A DNA stretch of 64,000 bases from Allobosea sp. AAP35 (GTDB taxonomy: Bacteria > Pseudomonadota > Alphaproteobacteria > Rhizobiales > Beijerinckiaceae), in assembly GCF_001295925.1 (NCBI RefSeq), contig NZ_LJHQ01000037.1, positions 124,001 through 188,000 on the forward strand, written 5' to 3'. Below, one piece after another: positions 1 to 10,543 of this stretch (within the stretch, counting starts at the first letter, position 1; the number at the start of each line of letters is the position of its first letter). The translations under genes and the position numbers were made by a program. The notes under the pieces were generated by a model. It was not told the DNA's origin. It made no database searches and saw nothing but the letters and a program-made list of their open reading frames with translations.

Positions 1-712
1 GGCGCGAGAGGAGCTCCGCGCCGGGGCGACCTTCGTCAAAATCATGGCCAATGGCGGCGTCGCCTCGCCCAATGATCCGATCCACGCGCTCGGCTTCTCG
101 AGGGACGAGATTCGCGCCGCCGTCGAGGAGGCCGAGAATGCCGGCACCTATGTCGCCGCCCATCTTTACACCGACAAGGCGATCGCGCGGGCGGTGGATT
201 GCGGCGTGCATTCGCTCGAACATTGCAATCTGATCCAGTCGGAGACGGCGACAAAGGCGGCGGCGGCCGGCGCCTTCGCGGTGCCGACGCTTGCAGCCTA
301 TGAGGGGCTGGCGCTGGAAGGCGCGAGCTTCGGTCTGCAGCCGGAATCGGCTGCCAAGATCGAAACGGTGCGCAAGGGCGGGCTGGAATCGCTTGCGATC
401 ATGCGCGAGGCCGGCCTGCCGATGGGCTATGGCTCGGATCTGCTCGGCCAGCTCCAGAAATACCAGACGCTGGAGTTCGAGTTGCGCGCGCGCGTGCTGC
501 CGCTATCCGAAGTGCTCGCCTCGGCGACGAGCACGGCGGCAAAGCTCTGCCGGATGGAAGGCGAGATCGGCGCCCTGGTACCGGGGGCCTATGCCGATCT
601 GCTCGTGGTCGATGGCGACCCTCTGAGCGATCCGCAGCTGTTCCAGAACGATGGCCGGGCGCTGCGGGCGATCATGCGTGGCGGCAAGTTCTTCAAGAAC
701 GAGTTGAACTGA
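1..712 (+). CDS. Amidohydrolase family protein, C-terminal part (5' end outside window)
   Basis: The reading frame is open from base 2, so this is the last ~236 residues of a longer protein; the ATG at 44 is internal. Visible are a conserved early segment (FVKIMANGGV), an HLYT segment, HSLEHC, and a late YGSDLLG with the Asp expected as metal ligand in amidohydrolases. The C-terminus (GALVPGAYADLLVVDGDPL) is the usual beta-sandwich ending of imidazolonepropionase/Xaa-Pro-dipeptidase-like amidohydrolases. It probably hydrolyses a peptide or amide bond. The gamma-glutamyltransferase gene starts 25 bp downstream on the same strand, suggesting a shared peptide or amino-acid catabolic operon. The exact substrate cannot be told. 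Confidence 0.85.
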   Translation, partial: AREELRAGATFVKIMANGGVASPNDPIHALGFSRDEIRAAVEEAENAGTYVAAHLYTDKAIARAVDCGVHSLEHCNLIQSETATKAAAAGAFAVPTLAAYEGLALEGASFGLQPESAAKIETVRKGGLESLAIMREAGLPMGYGSDLLGQLQKYQTLEFELRARVLPLSEVLASATSTAAKLCRMEGEIGALVPGAYADLLVVDGDPLSDPQLFQNDGRALRAIMRGGKFFKNELN

Positions 713-737
713 AGCGGCCCAACCGGAGAGCGCTGCC

Positions 738-2345
738 ATGCGTGGAATGATCGTTGCCGCCCAGCCTGAAGCCGCGGAAGTCGGGGCCGACATCCTGCGG
801 CGGGGCGGCAATGCGGTCGATGCGGCCATCGCCTGCGCCTTCAGCCAGGGCGTGGTCGATCCGCAGATGTGCGGAATCGGGGGCTTCGGGGCGATGCAGA
901 TCTGCATGCCCGGGCGTGGAGTCCATACCGTTCTCGAGTTTCTCGCGCGGGCGCCGCTTTCGGCGACGCCCGATATGTGGGCTGACCGCTTCGTCGGGCA
1001 GACGCGCGACGGCTTCGTCTTCCTGATGAGCGACCATGCCAACGAACTGGGGCATCTCGCGGCGGGCACGCCGGGCAATGTCGCGGGCTATTGCGAAGCC
1101 TTGGCGCGTTTCGGCACGATGGCGTTGCCGGATGTGGTGGCGCCTGCGATCCGCCAGGCGCGCGAGGGGTTCATGGTGCGCCCCTACGTGCATTATTACT
1201 GGGCGATCGACCAGCGCGCGACGGGGCAGGTCAACACGCAAGACAAGCTGCGCTTGAGCGAAACCGGCCGGGCGATTTATTTCCATGCCGATGGCAGCCT
1301 GAAGAAGCCCGGCGACAGCGTCGCCAATCCCGATCTCGCTCGTACGCTGGAGCGCATCGCGGAAGCCGGGCCGGACATCTTCTATACCGGGGAGATCGCC
1401 CGGGAGATCGCCGCCGACATGGCGGCTGCCGGCGGGCTCATCACCATGGAGGACCTTGCCGCCTACAAGGTGCGCGAAAAGGCGCCGATCTGGGGCGAGT
1501 ATCGCGGCTTCCGGATCGCCGGCAATCCGCCGGCAGCGGGTGGCGCCTCGCTGATCGAATTGCTGCAGATCCTGGAGGGGTTCGATCTTTCGGCGCTCGA
1601 GCACAATGGGCCCGAGCATATCCGCATCCTCGCCGAGGCGATGAAGTGGATGACGATCGACAAGGACGCCCATATGGGCGATCCCGATTTCGTCGCTGTG
1701 CCGCTCGACATGCTGCTGTCGCCTGCCTACGCCGCCGACCGCGCCGCCCGCATCCGTGCGGGCGAGAAAGCCAGCGTGCCGCGCTCCGAACGGCCGAAGG
1801 ATCCGCCCGACACCACGGTCTGCTGCGTCATGGACGAGGAGGGCAATGCGGTCACCATCACGCATACGCTCGGCCAGCCATCGGGCGCGATCACGCCGGG
1901 GCTGGGCTTCATGTATAACGGCACGATGAGTGGTTTCGACCCGCGCCCCGGCCGGGCGGCCTCGATCGCGCCGGGCAAGGCGCGAGGCAGCGCCATGGCG
2001 CCGACCATCGTTTTCGAGGGCGATCGGCCGGTGATCGCGATCGGCGCGCCCGGCGGCACCTTCATCGTTCCGGCCATCGCGCAGGCGCTGAGCAACGTCA
2101 TCGATTTCAAAATGAGCATGGCGGACGCCGTCGCGGCGCCGCGCATCGTCTGCCTGAGCGATACGATCGACGTCTCCAACCGGGTGCAGCGGAGCGTGAC
2201 GGACGAACTCCAGGTGATGGGCTATGCCGTCGCGCGCTCGTACCAATCCTTCGCCTTCGGTGCGCCGCATGGCGTCATGGTCGAGGGCGACGCTTGGGCG
2301 GGCGGCGCCGATCCGCAGCGGGACGGGATGGCGATCGCAGTCTGA
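738..2345 (+). CDS. ggt: Gamma-glutamyltransferase (gamma-glutamyl hydrolase/transpeptidase)
   Basis: A 535-residue protein of the Ntn-hydrolase gamma-glutamyltranspeptidase family, which cleaves gamma-glutamyl bonds such as in glutathione. The N-terminal GGNAVDAAIA and the GIGGFG segment are family hallmarks. The autoprocessing/catalytic Thr is most likely T359 in PPDTTVCCVMDEEGNAV, which would give a small subunit of about 177 residues; the usual TTH is TTV here. A GGASLIEL-like stretch and late GAPGGTFI are also present. There is no obvious signal peptide, so it may be cytoplasmic, unlike E. coli Ggt. The ATG is preceded by GGAGAG. It follows the amidohydrolase gene by 25 bp and is probably co-transcribed. 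Confidence 0.9.
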   Translation: MRGMIVAAQPEAAEVGADILRRGGNAVDAAIACAFSQGVVDPQMCGIGGFGAMQICMPGRGVHTVLEFLARAPLSATPDMWADRFVGQTRDGFVFLMSDHANELGHLAAGTPGNVAGYCEALARFGTMALPDVVAPAIRQAREGFMVRPYVHYYWAIDQRATGQVNTQDKLRLSETGRAIYFHADGSLKKPGDSVANPDLARTLERIAEAGPDIFYTGEIAREIAADMAAAGGLITMEDLAAYKVREKAPIWGEYRGFRIAGNPPAAGGASLIELLQILEGFDLSALEHNGPEHIRILAEAMKWMTIDKDAHMGDPDFVAVPLDMLLSPAYAADRAARIRAGEKASVPRSERPKDPPDTTVCCVMDEEGNAVTITHTLGQPSGAITPGLGFMYNGTMSGFDPRPGRAASIAPGKARGSAMAPTIVFEGDRPVIAIGAPGGTFIVPAIAQALSNVIDFKMSMADAVAAPRIVCLSDTIDVSNRVQRSVTDELQVMGYAVARSYQSFAFGAPHGVMVEGDAWAGGADPQRDGMAIAV

Positions 2346-2396
2346 GCGACGTTCGGGCCGGCTCGCCGAAGGCGTTTTGATTTCAGTGGGACGGAT

Positions 2397-2421
2397 CGAA
2401 CCATCGCGCGCGGCAATTGTT
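2397..2421 (+). promoter_or_regulatory. Weak EcfG-like promoter for the 103-aa protein
   Basis: CGAAC (2397-2401), 16-bp spacer, TGTT (2418-2421), about 36 bp before the start codon. The -35 differs from GGAAC by one base, so this is a near match, supported mainly by similar, better sites upstream of neighbouring genes. Confidence 0.35.
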
Positions 2422-2457
2422 GATGCTTTTTGCCACGAGCGATGAGGAGCATCAGCC

Positions 2458-2769
2458 ATGAGCGCCAGCTTGACCGGACAATTCGATACGCGGCGCGACG
2501 CCGAAATGGCCGTCGAGCGGCTTGTTCAGGAGCATGGCATCGAGCGCGCTGACATTGTGGTCGCCCCGGTCGGCGCCGCCAACACCGCCGGCGAGCATGC
2601 TGCGGGGTCCGACCGCGCAACCGCCGAGCCGAGCACGCAGGGCCGGCAGGATGCCGCGTTGAACGGGCTTATCCAGGTTTCCGTCGATGTGGCGGACGAA
2701 ACGCTCGCAGGCGTGATCCGCAAGTCTTTTGCCGAGTTCGATGCCGAGAACGTCGTGCAGGACCGGTAA
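2458..2769 (+). CDS. Small conserved hypothetical protein, acidic
   Basis: A 103-residue protein with no signal peptide or membrane segment. It begins with a ferredoxin-like pattern (TGQFDTRRDAEMAVERLVQEHGI), then a low-complexity middle rich in Ala/Gly/Glu, then VSVDVADETLAGVIRKSF. The beta-alpha-beta pattern split by a variable linker resembles small rhizobial stress proteins of unknown function. A GAGGAG ribosome site lies before the ATG at 2458. It ends 13 bp from the convergent gene at 2783. A degenerate EcfG-like promoter upstream would fit stress induction. I do not recognise a defined function. Confidence 0.75.
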   Translation: MSASLTGQFDTRRDAEMAVERLVQEHGIERADIVVAPVGAANTAGEHAAGSDRATAEPSTQGRQDAALNGLIQVSVDVADETLAGVIRKSFAEFDAENVVQDR

Positions 2770-2782
2770 AGGCGGGCTGACC

Positions 2783-3031
2783 CTATTTGGGTCCATTCAC
2801 CGCTTGCGCCTCGAAATGCAGCCCGGCACGATAGATCTCCGTGCCGGCTTCATCCCGGATGGCGACCGCGAGGTTGGCTTCCTCGTTCTCGGGAAGCCTC
2901 TCCCGCGCCATTTCCGTCAAAGCGACCTTGGCATCCGCGGTGGCGGCCTTGGCGCTTGGAAAGTCCAGCGGCTGATCAAACGCGTCGGGGCCGTCGCCAG
3001 CGTCGGTGGTGATCGTGAATTTCGGCATCAT
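2783..3031 (-). CDS. DUF6894-like small protein
   Basis: An 82-residue protein starting MMPKF. Its pattern (beta strand, acidic loop, LDFPSAKAATADAKVALTEMARE helix, then LAVAIRDEAGTEIYR) matches the DUF6894 type common in Rhizobiales, whose role is unknown. I chose the ATG at 3031 because GAGG sits six bases upstream; the longer frame to 3064 has no such site and would overlap the likely promoter. It faces treZ divergently across 186 bp. A second DUF6894-like domain occurs at the N-terminus of the 19243-20163 protein. Confidence 0.75.
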   Translation of the reverse strand: MMPKFTITTDAGDGPDAFDQPLDFPSAKAATADAKVALTEMARERLPENEEANLAVAIRDEAGTEIYRAGLHFEAQAVNGPK

Positions 3032-3059
3032 CGTCGTCCTCTGTGCACGAGCAATTTGC

Positions 3060-3084
3060 AACAAAGCTAGCGCGCACCTGTTCC
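3060..3084 (-). promoter_or_regulatory. EcfG-like promoter for the DUF6894-like gene
   Basis: On the minus strand GGAAC (3084-3080), 16-bp spacer, TGTT (3063-3060). Transcription would begin near 3053, giving a leader of about 20 nt that holds the GAGG ribosome site. Confidence 0.55.
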
Positions 3085-3145
3085 CTCAGTTAACGGCCAA
3101 ACGGTCTGGATCGCTGCGTCAATTTCAGTCCGTTGCGCCCATTGA

Positions 3146-3170
3146 GGAACAGCAATCGGCAGCTTGCGTT
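3146..3170 (+). promoter_or_regulatory. EcfG-like promoter for treZ
   Basis: GGAAC (3146-3150), 16-bp spacer, CGTT (3167-3170), 47 bp before the treZ start. CC follows the -10, so the element is nearly symmetric and on the minus strand reads GGAAC, 16 bp, TGTT. Confidence 0.65.
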
Positions 3171-3217
3171 CCACATTCAGGGTTCCCGTGCCCGATCAGC
3201 CGGACAGGATTTGAACA

Positions 3218-5020
3218 ATGCACCGCGTCCATGCCATGCCTTTCGGCGCCGAATGCCTCGAGAAGGGTGTCCGATTTTCTCTTTGGGCGCCTTCGGCAAC
3301 CAGCGTCACGGTCTGCCTCGACGGGGCCGAGCAGGCCATGATCCACGAGGCCGATGGTTGGCATCACTTGGTCTGCCCAGGCATCGCGGCCGGGGCGCTC
3401 TATCGATATCGCATCGACGGTGAGACGCTGATTCCCGACCCGGCCTCGCGGTTTCAGCCGGAGGATGTCGACGGGCCCAGCATGGTCGTCGACCCTTGCG
3501 CCTTCGCCTGGAGCGACGCCGAATGGAACGGACGTCCCTGGGAAGAGACCGTCGTCTACGAGGCGCATGTCGGCACGGCGACGCCGGAGGGCACCTTCGC
3601 CGCCCTGGCGGCCAAGCTCGGGCATCTTCGCGAACTCGGCGTGACCGCGCTCGAACTGTTACCCCTCGCGGATTTTCCCGGCGACCGGAGTTGGGGTTAT
3701 GACGGGGTGCTGCATTTTGCCCCCGATCATGCCTATGGCACGCCGGAAGACTTGAAGCGGCTGATCGACGAGGCTCATCGCCACGAGATCATGGTGTTCC
3801 TGGACGTCGTTTATAATCACTTTGGTCCGGCGGGAAACTACCTCGCCAATTACGCAGCGACCTTTTTTACCGAACGTCATGAGACGCTATGGGGTGCAGG
3901 CATCAATTTCGACGGCGAAACCTCGTCCGTCGTGCGTGATTTCTTCGTTCACAATGCGCTCTACTGGCTGGAGGAGTATCATTTCGATGGGCTGCGCTTC
4001 GATGCGGTCCATGCGATTGCAGACGACAGCCGCAAGCATGTCATCGCCGAACTCGCGGAGCGGATCAGGGCAGGCCTGGCCGGCCGGCCGGTGCATCTCA
4101 TCCTCGAAAACAACGCCAATCAGGCCCGTTGGCTGGAGCGGGACGAGACGGGTGCGCCGCGCCTGCACACGGCGCAGTGGAACGACGACATCCATCACGC
4201 CTGGCACCGCCTCCTGACGGATGAGACGGATGGCTATTACGCCGATTATGACGACCCGATCGGGCATCTCGGCCGCTGTCTGGCGGAGGGCTTTGCCTAT
4301 CAGGGCGAGATTTCGGCGCATGACGGCGTGGCACGCGGCGAACCATCGGGACATCTGCCGCCGTCCGCGTTCATCGCCTTTCTCCAGAACCACGACCAGA
4401 TCGGCAACCGGGCTTTCGGAGAGCGTATCGGAGCCCTGGCTCCGCCGGCGAAGCTGGCGCTGGCGAGGGCGGGCTTCCTGCTCGCGCCGCAGATTCCGAT
4501 GCTGTTCATGGGCGAGGAGTGGGAGGCGTCCGCCCCCTTCCAGTACTTCGTCGATTTCGCCGATGACGAGTTGTCTCACGCGGTACGCGAGGGCCGGCAG
4601 CGCGAATTTGCCGGATTCGGGGCCTTCGGCGGTTCGGTCGACAAGCCGGTTCCCGACCCGACCTCGCCGCAGACATTGGAGCAATCGCGCCTGGACTGGT
4701 CCGAGGCGGTCAGGCCGCCCCATGCCGAGATCCTAAGGGAGACGCGCGATCTGCTGAGACTGCGGCAGATCGCGGTCCTGCCCCTGACCAAGAGCCGGTA
4801 TCTTGGCGCTCGCCGGCAGCGCCCAACGCCCGACACGCTCGATATCGGTTGGAATTTCGAGGCCGGCTCGATGCGGTTCGTGGCGCATTTCGGGGATGGC
4901 GAAACGCGATTGCCGATCGGCGCCGGCGAGGTGTCGCTCTGGTCGAGCCCCGGCGTCGAGATCGGCGACGAAATCCGACTGCCGTCCTGGACGGGGGCGA
5001 TGATGGTGGCCCGCCGCTGA
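3218..5020 (+). CDS. treZ: Malto-oligosyltrehalose trehalohydrolase
   Basis: A 600-residue GH13 enzyme that releases trehalose from maltooligosyl-trehalose. The N-terminal beta-sandwich (FSLWAPSATSVTVCL) is followed by the barrel with DVVYNHFGPAGNY, the nucleophile region GLRFDAVHAI (D262) and the acid/base in LILENN (E297); spacing and the HDQIGNRA motif fit TreZ. The partner TreY (maltooligosyltrehalose synthase) is not in this window, so the substrate-making step must be elsewhere. The gene converges on glgB, with a strong hairpin between. An EcfG-like promoter upstream suggests general stress control. Confidence 0.95.
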   Translation: MHRVHAMPFGAECLEKGVRFSLWAPSATSVTVCLDGAEQAMIHEADGWHHLVCPGIAAGALYRYRIDGETLIPDPASRFQPEDVDGPSMVVDPCAFAWSDAEWNGRPWEETVVYEAHVGTATPEGTFAALAAKLGHLRELGVTALELLPLADFPGDRSWGYDGVLHFAPDHAYGTPEDLKRLIDEAHRHEIMVFLDVVYNHFGPAGNYLANYAATFFTERHETLWGAGINFDGETSSVVRDFFVHNALYWLEEYHFDGLRFDAVHAIADDSRKHVIAELAERIRAGLAGRPVHLILENNANQARWLERDETGAPRLHTAQWNDDIHHAWHRLLTDETDGYYADYDDPIGHLGRCLAEGFAYQGEISAHDGVARGEPSGHLPPSAFIAFLQNHDQIGNRAFGERIGALAPPAKLALARAGFLLAPQIPMLFMGEEWEASAPFQYFVDFADDELSHAVREGRQREFAGFGAFGGSVDKPVPDPTSPQTLEQSRLDWSEAVRPPHAEILRETRDLLRLRQIAVLPLTKSRYLGARRQRPTPDTLDIGWNFEAGSMRFVAHFGDGETRLPIGAGEVSLWSSPGVEIGDEIRLPSWTGAMMVARR

Positions 5021-5038
5021 TTCAGCGCAGGCAACGCA

Positions 5039-5068
5039 GCGCGCCGCGACCAGCGGAACGCGGCGCGC
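5039..5068. terminator. Bidirectional terminator between treZ and glgB
   Basis: A 10-bp perfect GC-rich stem (5039-5048 with 5059-5068) encloses a 10-nt loop, in the 55-bp gap between convergent treZ and glgB. There is no T-run, as is common in GC-rich genomes. Confidence 0.6.
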
Positions 5069-5075
5069 GCGTCGA

Positions 5076-7268
5076 TCAGCTCTCGCCCGGGACAAACACC
5101 AGAACGGACAGGGGCGGCAGCACGATCTCGATGCAGGACGGCTCGTCGCCACAAGGCTCAGGCCTCGCCTGGGCCTGGCCGCCATTGCCGACATCCGATC
5201 CGCCATAGACGCCGGCGTCGCTGTTGAAGATTTCGCGCCATGTCCCGCCATGGGGAACGCCGACATGGTAGTTCCAGCGGGGAACGGGCGTCATATTGGC
5301 AACGATCAGCACCGGTTTCTCGCCGGGCGCGATGCGCAAAAAGGCAAAGACGCTGTGGTCCCGGTCGTCCGAGACGATCCAGCGGAACCCGTCTGCGACA
5401 CCGTCACCGACATGCAGCGCCGGCCAGGCGCTGTAGATCCGGTTCAGATCGCCAACCAATGCCTGGATGCCGCGGTGCAGCGGTTCCTGAAGGAGATCCC
5501 AATCGATCTCGCCATCATGGTTCCATTCGCGGCGCTGGGCGATCTCGCCGCCCATGAACAGCAGCTTCTTGCCCGGGTGCATCCACATGAAGGCGAGATA
5601 GGCGCGCAAGCCCGCAAATTTCTGCCAGTGGTCGCCGGGCATCTTCTCCAGCAGCGACCCTTTCCCGTGCACGACCTCATCATGGGACAAAGGCAACATG
5701 AACTGTTCGGAAAAGGCATAGACCAGCCCGAAGGTCATCTCGTCGTGGTGGTAGCGGCGATGGAGCGGGTCGCGCTGCTGGTAGTGCAGCGTGTCGTGCA
5801 TCCAGCCCATGTTCCATTTGAACGCAAAGCCGAGCCCGCCCTCGGCGACGCTGCGGGTCACGCCCGGCCAGGCGGTCGATTCCTCCGCGATCATGATGGC
5901 ACCGGGGTGGCGCTGGGCCACCAGCGTGTTGAGTTCGCGCAGGAAGGCGACGGCCTCGAGGTTTTCGCGCCCGCCCTCGATATTGGGGGTCCATTCGCCG
6001 GGCTCGCGGCTGTAGTCGCGATAGAGCATCGAGGCCACCGCATCGACCCGCAGACCATCGACATGAAAATGGTCGAGCCAGTGAAGCGCGCTGGCGATCA
6101 GGAAATTGGAGACCTCCCGGCGGCCGAAATTGTAGATCAGCGTGTTCCAGTCCTTGTGGAAGCCCTCGCGCGGATCCTCATGTTCGTAGAGCGCGGTGCC
6201 GTCGAACCGGGCCAGACCATGGGCGTCTGAGGGGAAATGCGCTGGTACCCAGTCGACGATGACGCCGATCCCGGCCTGATGGCAGGCATCGACGAAGAGC
6301 GCGAAATCCTCGGGCTCGCCGAACCGGCGGGTCGCCGCGAACAGGCCAAGCGGCTGGTAACCCCAGGAGCCGGTGAAGGGATGTTCGGCCACCGGCATCA
6401 ATTCGACATGGGTGAAGCCCATGGCGTTCGCGTAGGGCACAAGACGTTCGGCCAGCCCGCGCCAGTCGAGCATCTCGCCGCCGGGTCCGCGCACCCAGGA
6501 GCCGGGATGAAGTTCGTAGACCGAGATCGGGGCCGTCGTGGATTGCCGCTCCGCCCGCTCCGCCATCCAGGCTTCGTCGGCCCAGACATGCGAGGCTTGG
6601 TGCGGAACGATCGAGGCGGTGCCCGGCGGCAATTGGGCCGCGCGCGCGACGGGGTCGGCCTTCTGGGGCAGGAGATGACCGTCTCGATCGACGATCTCGT
6701 ATTTATAGAGTTCGCCGCTGGCCAGCCGCGGGACGAAGATCTCCCAGACGCCGCTCTCGCCGCGCCGGTGCATGGCATGGCGCCGTCCGTCCCAGCTGTT
6801 GAAGGTGCCAACGACCGAAACCCGTCTCGCATTGGGCGCCCAGACGGCGAAGCGTACGCCGCGTACATCCTCGACCGTGCAGGGATTGGCGCCGAGCGCG
6901 GTCGAAAGTTCGAGATGGCGACCCTCTGTGATCAGGTGCAGGTCGAGTTCGCCGAGGAGCGGTCCGAAACAATACGGATCTTCGGTGATCTGCTCACCGC
7001 CGGGCCAGCCGATCGCCAATTGGTAGGGGCCATCTCCCAGGTCGCCGACGAACAGCCCCGCCGGTTCGGCGGGACGCAGGCTGGCGGCTTCGCGTCCATC
7101 CTGATGGACCGCGACACCGATTGCGCCGGGCATGAAGACACGGAGATAGCGGCCATGGTCCCCCTGCTGGGGGCCGAGCACCGAGAAGGGCTCAGTCAGA
7201 TGTCCGGCTGCCAGCGCCGCGATGGCGTCCCCCGGCAGCGGCGCAACCCGATCAACGGAAACCTCCAT
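5076..7268 (-). CDS. glgB: 1,4-alpha-glucan branching enzyme
   Basis: A 730-residue GH13_9 enzyme that makes alpha-1,6 branches. It has the N-terminal CBM48-like modules ([31 protein letters not shown]), the catalytic Asp in [10 protein letters not shown] (D409) and Glu in MIAEEST (E462). The 53-residue spacing equals that of E. coli GlgB (405/458). I chose the ATG at 7268 because it overlaps the treS stop as ATGA; the longer frame to 7337 lies inside treS. Last gene of glgE-treS-glgB, so it branches the glucan made by GlgE. Confidence 0.95.
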   Translation of the reverse strand: MEVSVDRVAPLPGDAIAALAAGHLTEPFSVLGPQQGDHGRYLRVFMPGAIGVAVHQDGREAASLRPAEPAGLFVGDLGDGPYQLAIGWPGGEQITEDPYCFGPLLGELDLHLITEGRHLELSTALGANPCTVEDVRGVRFAVWAPNARRVSVVGTFNSWDGRRHAMHRRGESGVWEIFVPRLASGELYKYEIVDRDGHLLPQKADPVARAAQLPPGTASIVPHQASHVWADEAWMAERAERQSTTAPISVYELHPGSWVRGPGGEMLDWRGLAERLVPYANAMGFTHVELMPVAEHPFTGSWGYQPLGLFAATRRFGEPEDFALFVDACHQAGIGVIVDWVPAHFPSDAHGLARFDGTALYEHEDPREGFHKDWNTLIYNFGRREVSNFLIASALHWLDHFHVDGLRVDAVASMLYRDYSREPGEWTPNIEGGRENLEAVAFLRELNTLVAQRHPGAIMIAEESTAWPGVTRSVAEGGLGFAFKWNMGWMHDTLHYQQRDPLHRRYHHDEMTFGLVYAFSEQFMLPLSHDEVVHGKGSLLEKMPGDHWQKFAGLRAYLAFMWMHPGKKLLFMGGEIAQRREWNHDGEIDWDLLQEPLHRGIQALVGDLNRIYSAWPALHVGDGVADGFRWIVSDDRDHSVFAFLRIAPGEKPVLIVANMTPVPRWNYHVGVPHGGTWREIFNSDAGVYGGSDVGNGGQAQARPEPCGDEPSCIEIVLPPLSVLVFVPGES

Positions 7269-10200
7269 CACATGGCGTCCTTTTCCAGCAATCGGTCCAG
7301 CAGCGCGGTCAGGCCGGCCAGCGGCACAGCCAACCATTCGGGACGGTTCGCCGCCTCGTAGCTGATCTCGTAGGCCGCCTTTTCGAGCATGAAGAGGTCC
7401 AACAGGCCCTCGTCCGCGGCGCTGTCGCTCGTCGCGTCCGTGCCGCTCGCCTCGCGATAACCCTCGAGCAGCGCCGCCGGCATGATCTGTCCGAAGGCTT
7501 CCGTCAGGGCGTCGTAGCGGCCGTCCTGAGAGGCGGAGGCGACGGTGCGCCGCCCGGCTGCGAGCGCGTAGTCGAGCGAGCGCAGGATGCCGGCGACGTC
7601 GCGCCAGCCGCTATCCTTGCCCCGGCGTTCCGCCAGGGGTTGGGCAGGTTCGCCCTCGAAGTCGATGATCATGACGTCGCCGCTGGCGACCAGCACCTGG
7701 CCGAGGTGGAAATCACCATGGACACGGTGAAGTCGGGTGCCCTTGCCGCCCTGGCAGAGGCGTTCCGCCAGATCGAGCCAGGCGTCGCGCCGTGCCAGGA
7801 TGCCGTCGGCGAAGGCTCGCTCGCCGTCCGGCAACTTGTCGAGCGCACGTTCCAGATGCGCGCAGGCGGTTTCGATGCGGCCGCGAATGCGGTGGCGCCA
7901 GCGTTCCACCTGCTCGTCGCCTGCGGGCAGGGGCGCAAACGCCTCGTCGTCGCTGTCCTGCGCCAGCACGACATGCATCTCGCCCAGGCGCTGGCCGAGC
8001 GTCCGTGCGAATGTCGCGTAGGTGGCCAGCTGGTTTTGCAGATCGACGTCCTCGCGCGACATCTCGTCGACGACGCGGCCGAGATAGGAGGCGGTCCATT
8101 CCCAGGCGTCGCCTTCGCCGGGGATGAAGGCCTGGATCACCGCCATGACCTCCTGCTCGCCTTCGGCGGGGACATGGACGATCTCGCCGAGCAGTGCCGG
8201 CGCGTTGCGGAAGCCGCGCTGCGTCAGCATGCGCGACATTTCCGCTTCGGGGTGCTGGCCCGGCGCCAGGCGCCGGAACAGCTTGAGCATCACCTTGTGG
8301 TCGACGATGACCGAAGAGTTGGACTGCTCTGCCGAGAGCCAGCGGACCGGATCCTCCGGCTTCACCTCGATCGCCTCGAAGGCCTCCGTCGGCCGGAAGG
8401 ACACCTCGCCGACAGCGCTCTTGATCGTGGCGCCGGCCTTCAGCAGGGCCAGCAATTCGTGGATGAAGCCCGGCAGTGCAAAGGCATCGGTCAGGAAGCC
8501 CATGCGGCGACCGCGCCTGACCCGAGCGAGGGCCAGTTGCTGAGGCAATGCCGCGACCACCTCATCGTCCCAGCCGATGCCCAGCGGCAGGAGATAGCGC
8601 TCCGTGCCGCCGGCATGGGTTGCCTCCACCGCCATCAGCGCCGCCTCGCGGCCGCTGCCGATGCGCGCGGTATAGGCAATGCGGGCGCTTTCGAGCTTTT
8701 GATCCTTGGCGGCAAACCAGCGGCGCTTGGCGAGATAGGACGGCAGGATGGCGGTCTCGAACTCGCGGCGCGATTGCGGCGTGATCATCTCGTCCGCGCT
8801 GCCCTTGAGCACGAAGGTCGTGTAGTCGGGCATCGGCTCGGGGGTCTGCGCCAGCCAGGAGGGGGCACGGGCGTCCTCGGCGAGAACGAACCAGTAGAAG
8901 CCGTAAGGCGGCAGCGTCATCAGATAGGTCAGCTGGCCGATGGCGGGGAAGACGGAGTTGCCGAGCATCTCCACTGGGTGGCGGCCGGCAAACTCCGACA
9001 GGTCCAGCTCGAAGGCCTGGGCCGAGCGCGACAGGTTGGCGACGCAGAGAATGGTCTCACCCTCATATTCGCGCAGATAGGCGAATGCCTTGCGGTTCTT
9101 CGGGTAGAGGAAGCGCAGCCCGCCCCGCCCGAAGGCCTTGTGCTCCTTGCGCGCCGCCAGGATGCGCCGCGTCCAGTTCAGCAGCGAATGGGGGTCGCGC
9201 GTCTGAGCCTCGACGTTGACGGCGTCAAAACCATAGAGCGGGTCCATGACTGGCGGCAGCACGAGGCTTGCCGGATCGGCCTTGGAGAAGCCGCCATTGC
9301 GATCGGGGGACCACTGCATCGGCGTGCGCACGCCGTCGCGGTCGCCGAGGAAGATGTTGTCGCCCATGCCGAGCTCGTCGCCGTAATAGATCACCGGCGT
9401 GCCGGGCATCGACAACAGCAGGCTGTTCATCAGCTCGATGCGGCGGCGGTCGCGCTCCAGCAGCGGTGCCAGCCGGCGGCGGATGCCGAGATTGATGCGG
9501 GCGCGCTTGTCGGTGGCGTAGAAGTTCCAGAGATAGTCGCGCTCCTTGTCGGTCACCATTTCGAGCGTCAGCTCGTCATGGTTGCGCAGGAAGATCGCCC
9601 ATTGGCAGCCCTCGGGAATGTCGGGGGTCTGGCGCATGATGTCGGTGATCGGGAAGCGGTCTTCCTGCGCGATCGCCATGTACATGCGCGGCATCAGCGG
9701 GAAGTGGAACGCCATGTGGCACTCGTCGCCCTCGCCGAAATAGGCCTGCGTGTCCTCGGGCCACATATTCGCTTCCGCCAGCAGCATGCGATCGGGGAAG
9801 GAGGCATCGAGCTCCGCCCGGATGCGCTTCAGCACCGCATGGGTCTCGGGCAGGTTTTCGTTGGAGGTGCCGTCGCGCTCGATCAGATAGGGCACCGCAT
9901 CGAGCCGCAGGCCATCGACGCCGAGCTCCAGCCAAAAGCGCATCACGCCGAGGATCGCCTTGATCACTGCCGGATTGTCGAAGTTCAGATCCGGCTGATG
10001 CGAATAGAACCGGTGCCAGAAATAGGCGCCCGCAGTGGCATCCCAGGTCCAGTTCGAGCGTTCGGTGTCGAGGAAGATGATCCGCGTGCCGGAGTAGAGC
10101 TGGTCGTTGTCGGACCAGACGTAGAAATTGCGCTGGGGCGAGCCAGGCTTGGCGAGGCGCGCCTTCTGGAACCAGGGGTGCTGGTCCGAGGTGTGGTTGA

Positions 10201-10543
10201 TCACCAGTTCGGTGATGATGCGGATGCCGCGATCATGGGCGGCCTTGATGAAGCGCTTGACGTCGCCGGCCGTGCCGTAATCGGGGTGGACGCCCTTGTA
10301 TTCGGAGATGTCGTAGCCGTCGTCGAGCCGCGGCGACGGGTAAAACGGCAGGAGCCAGATGACGTTGACGCCCAGCGAGACGATGTAGTCGAGCTTGGCG
10401 ATCAGGCCTGGAAAATCGCCGATGCCGTCGCCATTGGCGTCGAAGAACGATTTCACATGCAGCTGATAGATGATCGCATCCCGATACCATTGCGGGTCGC
10501 GCGCGTCGGTTTCGGGGGTGACGAGGCCGTCGGTCGCAATCAT
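7268..10543 (-). CDS. treS: Trehalose synthase / maltokinase fusion protein
   Basis: A 1091-residue fusion. Residues ~15-560 are TreS (GH13), which interconverts trehalose and maltose: [22 protein letters not shown], nucleophile D215 in [10 protein letters not shown], acid/base E257 in [11 protein letters not shown], and FLRNHDELT. The C-terminal ~450 residues are a maltokinase with an aminoglycoside-kinase-like fold, seen in [10 protein letters not shown] (D944) and MIIDFEGEP. Together they turn trehalose into maltose-1-phosphate, the GlgE substrate. The ATG at 10543 overlaps the glgE stop by 4 bp; the frame extends further upstream but only inside glgE. Confidence 0.95.
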   Translation of the reverse strand: MIATDGLVTPETDARDPQWYRDAIIYQLHVKSFFDANGDGIGDFPGLIAKLDYIVSLGVNVIWLLPFYPSPRLDDGYDISEYKGVHPDYGTAGDVKRFIKAAHDRGIRIITELVINHTSDQHPWFQKARLAKPGSPQRNFYVWSDNDQLYSGTRIIFLDTERSNWTWDATAGAYFWHRFYSHQPDLNFDNPAVIKAILGVMRFWLELGVDGLRLDAVPYLIERDGTSNENLPETHAVLKRIRAELDASFPDRMLLAEANMWPEDTQAYFGEGDECHMAFHFPLMPRMYMAIAQEDRFPITDIMRQTPDIPEGCQWAIFLRNHDELTLEMVTDKERDYLWNFYATDKRARINLGIRRRLAPLLERDRRRIELMNSLLLSMPGTPVIYYGDELGMGDNIFLGDRDGVRTPMQWSPDRNGGFSKADPASLVLPPVMDPLYGFDAVNVEAQTRDPHSLLNWTRRILAARKEHKAFGRGGLRFLYPKNRKAFAYLREYEGETILCVANLSRSAQAFELDLSEFAGRHPVEMLGNSVFPAIGQLTYLMTLPPYGFYWFVLAEDARAPSWLAQTPEPMPDYTTFVLKGSADEMITPQSRREFETAILPSYLAKRRWFAAKDQKLESARIAYTARIGSGREAALMAVEATHAGGTERYLLPLGIGWDDEVVAALPQQLALARVRRGRRMGFLTDAFALPGFIHELLALLKAGATIKSAVGEVSFRPTEAFEAIEVKPEDPVRWLSAEQSNSSVIVDHKVMLKLFRRLAPGQHPEAEMSRMLTQRGFRNAPALLGEIVHVPAEGEQEVMAVIQAFIPGEGDAWEWTASYLGRVVDEMSREDVDLQNQLATYATFARTLGQRLGEMHVVLAQDSDDEAFAPLPAGDEQVERWRHRIRGRIETACAHLERALDKLPDGERAFADGILARRDAWLDLAERLCQGGKGTRLHRVHGDFHLGQVLVASGDVMIIDFEGEPAQPLAERRGKDSGWRDVAGILRSLDYALAAGRRTVASASQDGRYDALTEAFGQIMPAALLEGYREASGTDATSDSAADEGLLDLFMLEKAAYEISYEAANRPEWLAVPLAGLTALLDRLLEKDAM

